Assembly: GCF_900143535.1 (NCBI RefSeq)
Contig: NZ_FRFA01000007.1
Location: forward strand, 124,001 to 188,000
Direction of reading: 5' to 3'
Source: Tateyamaria sp. Alg231-49
GTDB taxonomy: Bacteria; Pseudomonadota; Alphaproteobacteria; Rhodobacterales; Rhodobacteraceae
Length of the DNA: 64,000 bases
In this document: in pieces, positions 55,772 through 64,000 of the stretch
How the letters are laid out: every line of letters starts with the position of its first letter
Position numbering within the stretch: the first letter of the stretch is position 1
Position numbers and translations under genes: made by a program
Notes under the pieces: generated by a model
Told to the model about the DNA's origin: nothing
The model's database searches: none
What the model saw: the letters and a program-made list of their open reading frames with translations, nothing else

Positions 55772-57580
55772 ATGGCACGCATTCCACTTTTACAGCTTTC
55801 GGACATTTCGCTTACCTTTGGGGGCGACCCGGTCTTTGATGATCTTTCCTTGGTTGTACAGCCCGGCGACCGTGTCGCGCTTGTCGGGCGCAACGGGTCG
55901 GGCAAATCGACCTTGATGAAAGTGATGGCTGGCATCGTTGAAGCGGATCGCGGAGAGATCGTTGCAGGCCCCGGCGTGTCCGTCGGCTACATGGAGCAGG
56001 ATCCCGATATGGCAGGTTTTGCCACGTTGGGTGATTTTGCCATGCACGGGCTGGACCCGTCGGACCTTTATAAGGTCGAGCGGGCAGGTGAGGGATTGAA
56101 GTTTGACCCGGCCCGCCTTGTGTCCACAGCGTCCGGAGGTGAGCGTCGCCGCGCGGCTCTGGCCCGTTTGATGGCCGAATCCCCCGATCTGATGCTTTTG
56201 GACGAGCCGACAAACCACCTGGATATCGAGGCCATCGGCTGGCTTGAATCCGAGTTGAAGGCGACCCGTGCAGGGTTTGTTCTGATCAGCCACGACCGCG
56301 CCTTTCTGCGTGCGCTGGCCCGCGCCACCCTGTGGATCGATCGCGGCATGGTACGCCGTCAGGAAAAAGGGTTTGAGGCGTTCGAAGCCTGGCGTGACAC
56401 CACGTGGGAAGAAGAAGATACGCAGCGACACAAACTTAACCGCAAGATCAAGGCCGAGGCCCGTTGGGCGGTGGAAGGAATCAGCGCGCGGCGTAAACGC
56501 AATCAGGGCCGGGTGCGTGCACTTCAGGAATTGCGCGCCGAACGGTCCTCGCAGATCAAACGGCAGGGCACGGCCGCTATGGCCTTTGAGGCTGGACCCA
56601 AGTCCGGGCGCAAAGTGATCGAGGTGAAGGACGTCACCAAATCGTTTGGCGACAAGGTCATTGTCGAGCCGTTTTCGCTGACGATCCAGCGCGGCGACCG
56701 CATTGCCTTTGTTGGCCCGAACGGGGTGGGCAAGACCACACTGCTTAACATTCTGATTGGGCGCGAGGCGCCGGACAGCGGCACTGTGACCCTCGGCACC
56801 AACCTCGAGATCGCCCTGTTTGATCAAACCCGTGCGCAGCTCGATCCAGATATGAGCCTTTGGGACAGCCTGACTGGCGATCCGGAGATGCGTGTGAGCG
56901 GCAAGGCTGATCAGGTCATGGTGCGCGGTGCGCCCAAGCACGTGGTGGGCTATCTCAAGGAGTTTCTGTTTGATGAAGCACAGGCGCGTGCCCCTATACG
57001 TTCGCTTTCGGGTGGTGAAAAGGCACGGCTTTTGTTGGCCAAGCTGATGGCGCGCCCAAGCAACCTGCTGGTGCTTGATGAACCAACCAACGATCTGGAT
57101 GTGGAAACGCTCGACCTGTTGCAGGACCTGATCGATCAGTATGATGGCACTGTCATGCTCGTCAGCCACGACCGCGACTTTCTGGACCGTGTGACCGTGA
57201 CCACCATAGCTATGGAGGGGGATGGCAAGGCCACGGCCTATGCGGGTGGTTGGAGCGACTATCAGTCTCAACGCCGCCCCACTGCCACGCGAGAAGAAGC
57301 TGCGAAATCAAAATCTAACGCGGCGAAGGTAAAGCAAAGCGAGAGCTCCAAAGCGGGTCTCAGTTTTACTGAAAAGCACCGTCTTGAGGCCTTGCCTGCA
57401 GAGATGGAGCGGCTGGAGGCTGAGATCGTCAAGCTTCAGGAGTTGATGAGCGATCCGGACCTGTTCACCGAAAATCCGGTGAAGTTTCAAAAGGCCACGG
57501 ATGCGCTGATCGAACGACAGGCCCGGCTGGATGAGGCCGAAGAGGAGTGGCTGATGCTTGAGGAAAAGGCGTCCGCTTGA
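55772..57580 (+). CDS. ABC-F family ATPase (Uup-like)
   Basis: A 602-residue soluble protein with two ABC cassettes and no membrane domain. Walker A motifs are GRNGSGKST (about 36-44) and GPNGVGKTT (about 320-328); signatures ASGGERRRA and LSGGEKARL precede the Walker B stretches LMLLDEPTNHLD and LLVLDEPTNDLD. The C-terminal coiled coil (about 525-600) is a Uup feature. ABC-F proteins act on ribosomes or DNA; a single start ATG without other candidates. It abuts the convergent acetyltransferase gene. Confidence 0.9.
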   Translation: MARIPLLQLSDISLTFGGDPVFDDLSLVVQPGDRVALVGRNGSGKSTLMKVMAGIVEADRGEIVAGPGVSVGYMEQDPDMAGFATLGDFAMHGLDPSDLYKVERAGEGLKFDPARLVSTASGGERRRAALARLMAESPDLMLLDEPTNHLDIEAIGWLESELKATRAGFVLISHDRAFLRALARATLWIDRGMVRRQEKGFEAFEAWRDTTWEEEDTQRHKLNRKIKAEARWAVEGISARRKRNQGRVRALQELRAERSSQIKRQGTAAMAFEAGPKSGRKVIEVKDVTKSFGDKVIVEPFSLTIQRGDRIAFVGPNGVGKTTLLNILIGREAPDSGTVTLGTNLEIALFDQTRAQLDPDMSLWDSLTGDPEMRVSGKADQVMVRGAPKHVVGYLKEFLFDEAQARAPIRSLSGGEKARLLLAKLMARPSNLLVLDEPTNDLDVETLDLLQDLIDQYDGTVMLVSHDRDFLDRVTVTTIAMEGDGKATAYAGGWSDYQSQRRPTATREEAAKSKSNAAKVKQSESSKAGLSFTEKHRLEALPAEMERLEAEIVKLQELMSDPDLFTENPVKFQKATDALIERQARLDEAEEEWLMLEEKASA

Positions 57581-58132
57581 TCACAAGGTGAGCGCACGGC
57601 CCGGATTGCCAACGACAGTTGCACCCGCTTCGACGTTCTTTGTTACGATGCTGCCCGCACCGATGATGGCACGATCCCCGATTGTGATGCCCGGCAAGAC
57701 AATCGCGCCCGCACCGATCCACACATCCGACCCAATTGAAACGGGGGCGGCCCGTTCGACCCCGGCACGGCGTTTGACGGGGTCGCGGTGGTGATCGGCG
57801 CATAGGATCTGTGCGCCCGTTCCAATCAGGGTGCCATCGCCAATGTGCACAGGCGCGCTATCAAGGATCACACAACCGCTGTTGATAAAAACTGCGTCGC
57901 CCAGATGGATGTTTATCCCGTATGAGCAGTGAAACGGCGTTTCGATCAGGCAGTTTTCCCCGGTCGCGGCAAAAAGCGCTTTGAGCGGCGCACTCAGAGT
58001 GCGTCGCTCGGACGGTGGTAAGTGGTTGTGGGCAAATACCGCCTCAAGCGCTGTGAGCCGCAAGGCTTCAAGCTCAGGATCAAGACAGGAGTACCACGCA
58101 CCCGACGCCATATTGGCCTGTGCGCTGATCAT
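57581..58132 (-). CDS. Maltose/galactoside O-acetyltransferase family (left-handed beta-helix)
   Basis: A 183-residue hexapeptide-repeat acyltransferase. The HFHCSYGIN region precedes GTLIGTGAQILCADHHRDPVKRRAG (in part) with the catalytic His, and VWIGAGAIVLPGITIGDRAIIGAGSIVTKNV, where hexapeptide repeats form the beta-helix. It acetylates a sugar or lipopolysaccharide-like acceptor; substrate unknown. It overlaps the MOSC gene by 4 nt and abuts the ABC-F stop. Confidence 0.85.
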   Translation of the reverse strand: MISAQANMASGAWYSCLDPELEALRLTALEAVFAHNHLPPSERRTLSAPLKALFAATGENCLIETPFHCSYGINIHLGDAVFINSGCVILDSAPVHIGDGTLIGTGAQILCADHHRDPVKRRAGVERAAPVSIGSDVWIGAGAIVLPGITIGDRAIIGAGSIVTKNVEAGATVVGNPGRALTL

Positions 58133-58596
58133 GCCAGCCGGATCGGATCACCGGGGCGAATGGTGCCGCCCATGACAATGCGGCAGTTAAGGCCTGAGCG
58201 GTGTTCGAGCAGATCACAGATCGTCTTTTTGGTGATCATGTCGATGTAACGACAAGGATAGTTGAGCCGTCCGCCTTCCAACACGACATCGCCCACTCGG
58301 AATTGCCGCCCCACAAGGTGATTGAGCGGTACATCACGGGTGGTCAGGTTGCGGCGGTGTTCCTGCGGGGCCAGCACAATGTCATGGTCGCGTGCCAGCG
58401 CCTCCAGCGTCTCCACCTCGATCAGTGTCACTTCGCGCACATCTGGTTGGGCAGAGTAGGTGCCTGTATCGATTCCCTTGGCATAACGGTCGCCCGCTAT
58501 ACCGACCCCTTCGATCAATTCGGCCATGTCATGGCCAACCATAGGCGCGCGTGCCTGCGGCGTTGTATGAATGCTCAAGAGTTTTCCATGCCACAT
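58129..58596 (-). CDS. MOSC domain protein
   Basis: A 155-residue protein with one MOSC domain, the fold related to molybdenum cofactor sulfurase C-termini. Its ELIEGVGIAGDRYAKGIDTGTYS segment and NLTTRDVPLNHLVGRQFRVGD end (in pieces) are characteristic. Stand-alone MOSC proteins are linked to Mo-cofactor or sulfur transfer reactions (YiiM-like). It is coupled to the acetyltransferase gene by ATGA and lies 12 nt downstream of the SDR gene. Confidence 0.85.
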   Translation of the reverse strand: MWHGKLLSIHTTPQARAPMVGHDMAELIEGVGIAGDRYAKGIDTGTYSAQPDVREVTLIEVETLEALARDHDIVLAPQEHRRNLTTRDVPLNHLVGRQFRVGDVVLEGGRLNYPCRYIDMITKKTICDLLEHRSGLNCRIVMGGTIRPGDPIRLA

Positions 58597-58608
58597 CGCA
58601 GCAGTCCT

Positions 58609-59364
58609 CTATCGCATCCGCAAGGCGCCGTCCAAGCGGATCACCTCGCCGTTCAGGTATCCCATTTCGACAATGAAACCTGCCAGCCGCGCGTATTCGG
58701 ACGGATCGCCAAGCCGTGCTGGGTTTGGCACGTCCGCCGCCAGCGAGGCCTGCACATCGTCGGGCAATCCGGCCAGCATCGGGGTTTTGAAGATGCCCGG
58801 CGCGATGGTCATCACGCGCACCCCTGAACTGGCCAGATCACGCGCCATGGGCAGGGTCATGCCCACAATTCCGCCTTTGGAGGCAGCATAGGCGGCCTGT
58901 CCCTTTTGCCCGTCAAAAGCAGCGACAGATGCCGTGTTGATGATCACCCCGCGCGCGCCATCAGGTTCCGGGGCATTCCCGGCCATGGCGGCGGCGGCAA
59001 GGCGCGCCACGTTAAAGCTGCCTACCAGATTGATGTCGATTGTTTGCTGAAAGGCGGGCAGGGGGTGCGGGCCGTCCCGGCCCACGGTTTTTATGCCTAA
59101 CGCAATCCCAGCGCAATTTACCGCAGCACTGATCCCGCCCATCTTGTCTAGGCCCATGTCAATTGCGGCTTGTACGGACGCCTCGTCGGTCACGTCGGTT
59201 TGTGCAAAGAAACCGCCGATTTCTTCGGCGACCTGCGCCCCACGGATGGCATCGCGGTCCAGCAGGGTCACTTGCGCGCCCTGAGACGCAAAGTACCTCG
59301 CCGTCGCTTCCCCCAGGCCGGACGCGCCGCCTGTTACAACGGCTTTGGTTGTTTCGAGTTTCAT
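58609..59364 (-). CDS. SDR family dehydrogenase, 3-hydroxyacyl-CoA dehydrogenase type
   Basis: A 251-residue short-chain dehydrogenase with NAD-binding TGGASGLGEATARYF (about 11-25), the NCAGIA segment near 85, and the catalytic S-Y-K triad around YAASKGG (about 165). The C-terminal RVMTIAPGIFKTPMLAGLP resembles the HSD17B10 (type 2 3-hydroxyacyl-CoA dehydrogenase) group, so it may act on short-chain hydroxyacyl-CoA. First gene of a likely run with the MOSC and acetyltransferase genes. Confidence 0.88.
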   Translation of the reverse strand: MKLETTKAVVTGGASGLGEATARYFASQGAQVTLLDRDAIRGAQVAEEIGGFFAQTDVTDEASVQAAIDMGLDKMGGISAAVNCAGIALGIKTVGRDGPHPLPAFQQTIDINLVGSFNVARLAAAAMAGNAPEPDGARGVIINTASVAAFDGQKGQAAYAASKGGIVGMTLPMARDLASSGVRVMTIAPGIFKTPMLAGLPDDVQASLAADVPNPARLGDPSEYARLAGFIVEMGYLNGEVIRLDGALRMR

Positions 59365-59435
59365 CGCTCATGCTCCCCTAACGCAGTCCTTGCGCCACAT
59401 AAGCGCAAGGGTGCGAGCGCGGCAAGGCAGAGTGC

Positions 59436-60575
59436 TCAGCCCTTGTGGATCCAGCCCCCGCCATAAATGCGGCTGGAGTCCCGATCATAGAACACACAGG
59501 CCTGTCCCGGCGACACGCCTGCTTCGGCAGCGACCAGTTCCACAGTGGCCTCGGTCTCGCTGATGGGGCGAATCACGGCATCAGTGGGCGGTCGGGTCGA
59601 TCGGACTTTGACCGCCACTTGCCATTCATCGCGCGATGCGAAGGGTGCGTCGCCCAGCCAGTTCACTTCGCGCACAGGAACGGTGCGTGTGGCCAGCATC
59701 TCTTTGGGGCCAACGATCACCTGACGGGCATCTGCATCCAGTTTCACCACATAGAGCGGGTCGGCCAACCCACCGATCCCCAGTCCGCGCCGTTGCCCGA
59801 TGGTGTAGTTGACCACACCGTCATGTTGCGCCAGCACGCGCCCCTCCAAATCCACGATGTCACCGGGGGCGGCGGCCTCGGGGCGCAGTTTGCGGATGAC
59901 GGCGGCATAGTCGCCATTGGGCACAAAGCAGATGTCCTGACTGTCGGGCTTGTCCGCGACGGACAGCCCATATTTTGCCGCCAGTGCGCGGGTGTCGTCC
60001 TTGGACGGCAAGTGGCCCAGCGGAAAACGCAGGTAATCGAGCTGCGCAGGCGTGGTCGAAAACAGGAAGTAGCTTTGATCCCGGTTCGCGTCGGCAGCAC
60101 TGTGAAGCTCGGGGCCCGCATCGCCCATCTTGCGCTGGATGTAGTGGCCCGTGGCCATACAATCGGCTTCAAGGTCCTTGGCCGTTTCAAGCAGGTCCTT
60201 GAACTTTACCCGTTCATTGCAGCGGATGCAGGGCACAGGTGTTGCGCCCCCCAGATAGCTGTCGGCAAATTCGTCTATCACCGCGTCTTTGAACACGTTT
60301 TCATAGTCGAGCACATAATGGGGAAAGCCCATTTCTTCGGCCACACGGCGCGCATCATGGATGTCGATGCCCGCGCAACACGCCCCTTTTTTGGCCAGCG
60401 CGGCACCGTGATCATAGAGCTGCAAGGTCACACCCACCACGTCGTAGCCCTGCGCCTTCAATTCAGCTGCCACAACAGAACTGTCCACGCCGCCAGACAT
60501 GGCGACGACGACACGGGTGTCGGCAGGGGCTTTGGCAAAGCCCAGTGAGTTGAGCGGACCGGACTGGTCAAGCAT
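59436..60575 (-). CDS. mnmA: tRNA-specific 2-thiouridylase MnmA
   Basis: Thiolates uridine 34 of tRNA-Lys, -Glu and -Gln. It has 379 residues. The PP-loop is [10 protein letters not shown] (about 29-38), the sulfur-transfer cysteines lie in [13 protein letters not shown] (about 110-122) and CFVPNGDY (about 210), and the C-terminal barrel is present. It is divergent from sciP. Start ATG with GGAG 9 nt upstream. Confidence 0.95.
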   Translation of the reverse strand: MLDQSGPLNSLGFAKAPADTRVVVAMSGGVDSSVVAAELKAQGYDVVGVTLQLYDHGAALAKKGACCAGIDIHDARRVAEEMGFPHYVLDYENVFKDAVIDEFADSYLGGATPVPCIRCNERVKFKDLLETAKDLEADCMATGHYIQRKMGDAGPELHSAADANRDQSYFLFSTTPAQLDYLRFPLGHLPSKDDTRALAAKYGLSVADKPDSQDICFVPNGDYAAVIRKLRPEAAAPGDIVDLEGRVLAQHDGVVNYTIGQRRGLGIGGLADPLYVVKLDADARQVIVGPKEMLATRTVPVREVNWLGDAPFASRDEWQVAVKVRSTRPPTDAVIRPISETEATVELVAAEAGVSPGQACVFYDRDSSRIYGGGWIHKG

Positions 60576-60638
60576 AGCGAAGTCTCCGGGAGGGTTAGGC
60601 GCATATATATGAAAATGGGAAATAGTCTCAAGAGGGGG

Positions 60639-60653
60639 TTTAACCCGCCATTA
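60639..60653. promoter_or_regulatory. Near-consensus CtrA-like site between mnmA and sciP
   Basis: TTAACCCGCCATTAG reads TTAA-N7-TTAG, one mismatch from the TTAA-N7-TTAA CtrA consensus. It is 34 nt before sciP. Low weight: near matches of this sort arise by chance. Confidence 0.3.
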
Positions 60654-60686
60654 GGGCCGTAAGCGCATGTTGCCCGAAGTCTAAAG

Positions 60687-60977
60687 ATGAGCAGTGCGAT
60701 GTATTTGAAGAAAGTAGATGGGCCGCGCGCAATCACGTTGCCTGATGGTACGGTGCTGACGCGGGCCGACTTGCCGCCTCGATCCACTCGCCGTTGGGTT
60801 GCATCACGCAAAGCGGCGGTGGTGCGTGGTGTGTTATACGGTTTGCTGACGCAGACCGACGCGCTAGAGCGATATTCCTTAAGCGAAGAAGAATTTTTGG
60901 GGTGGGTGCAGGCCGTTTCAGACCATGGCGAAGAGGCACTGAAGGCGACCGCTTTGCAACGGTATATACAACTTTAG
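60687..60977 (+). CDS. sciP: CtrA inhibitor SciP (DUF1153)
   Basis: A 96-residue helix-turn-helix protein of the SciP family, beginning (from residue 5) MYLKKVDGPRAITLPDGTVL and with RRWVASRKAAVVRGVLYGLL as the recognition region and SEEEFLGWVQAVSDHGEEALKAT after it. In Caulobacter SciP binds CtrA-controlled promoters and blocks activation; the same role is likely here. The start may also be the ATG at 60699 (MYLKKVD). It lies 95 nt upstream of ctrA on the same strand. Confidence 0.93.
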   Translation: MSSAMYLKKVDGPRAITLPDGTVLTRADLPPRSTRRWVASRKAAVVRGVLYGLLTQTDALERYSLSEEEFLGWVQAVSDHGEEALKATALQRYIQL

Positions 60978-61072
60978 GTTGTCATTGTACAAATCCCACA
61001 AGAGTAACGTGTGGTTAACCTTTTCAGTTCACGTTTAGTTCGACACCGACACCCATTGTGGAGACCGATTGA

Positions 61073-64000
<2,928 letters not shown>

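Overview
The window reads as chromosomal DNA of a marine Roseobacter-group alphaproteobacterium (Rhodobacterales). The case rests on high GC, AdoCbl-dependent ribonucleotide reductase NrdJ as the RNR seen here, adjacent sciP and ctrA genes, an OlsB-type ornithine lipid acyltransferase, a long two-domain dCTP deaminase, and the conserved orders yceD-rpmF-plsX-fabH-ihfA-merR and argS-SPOR-nagZ-scpA-scpB. The genus cannot be fixed from the sequence alone. No insertion sequence, prophage, CRISPR array or rRNA operon is visible. LAYOUT. 1-7.5 kb: tryptophan genes on the minus strand (ppiD-like, trpE, an aspartoacylase-like gene, then trpG and trpD after an inserted opposite-strand polysaccharide deacetylase); trpD runs off the left edge. 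7.6-12.8 kb: an aminotransferase, gpt, a LysE exporter and fabI on the minus strand, then pdxH, a two-domain cold-shock protein, a DUF192 protein and tRNA-Pro(UGG). 12.9-18.1 kb: a lipoprotein, then nrdJ with a long upstream region holding a DnaA box and an NrdR-like box, followed by a 129-bp repeat carrying three terminator hairpins. 18.1-23.7 kb: a sigma factor divergent from an EF-hand protein, an MttB-family methyltransferase, an outer-membrane barrel, an AruH-like aminotransferase and an MmcQ/YjbR protein. 23.8-31.2 kb: cysS, cimA-methyltransferase-squalene/phytoene-synthase-like operon, an MFS transporter, and a stand-alone cobK-like gene followed by a 3-methyladenine glycosylase. 31.4-33.2 kb: an AT-rich pair (lipoprotein plus fatty acid desaturase) that looks acquired. 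33.7-37.2 kb: a carboxylesterase, a hypothetical protein, an HNH endonuclease and xth. 37.5-39.1 kb: the most unusual locus, a 153-residue protein built from seven FSSGS units at a 20-residue period plus a 354-residue protein of unknown function, behind a perfect CtrA-type site and two DnaA boxes. 39.1-49.6 kb: erpA, dgt, a GNAT protein, argS-SPOR-nagZ-scpA-scpB, two uncharacterised genes, dcd and tRNA-Pro(GGG). 49.7-55.7 kb: merR, ihfA, fabH, plsX, rpmF and yceD, with bamE and olsB divergent. 55.8-64 kb: an ABC-F ATPase, sugar acetyltransferase, MOSC protein, SDR dehydrogenase, mnmA, sciP, ctrA and the 5' part of ligA. HOW IT FITS. Most of the window is housekeeping: amino acid, lipid, nucleotide and tRNA metabolism, envelope assembly, chromosome segregation and cell-cycle control. 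The presence of ctrA and sciP makes the CtrA-type site ahead of the FSSGS genes meaningful, because it suggests cell-cycle or CtrA-regulon control of a two-gene system whose function I do not recognise.
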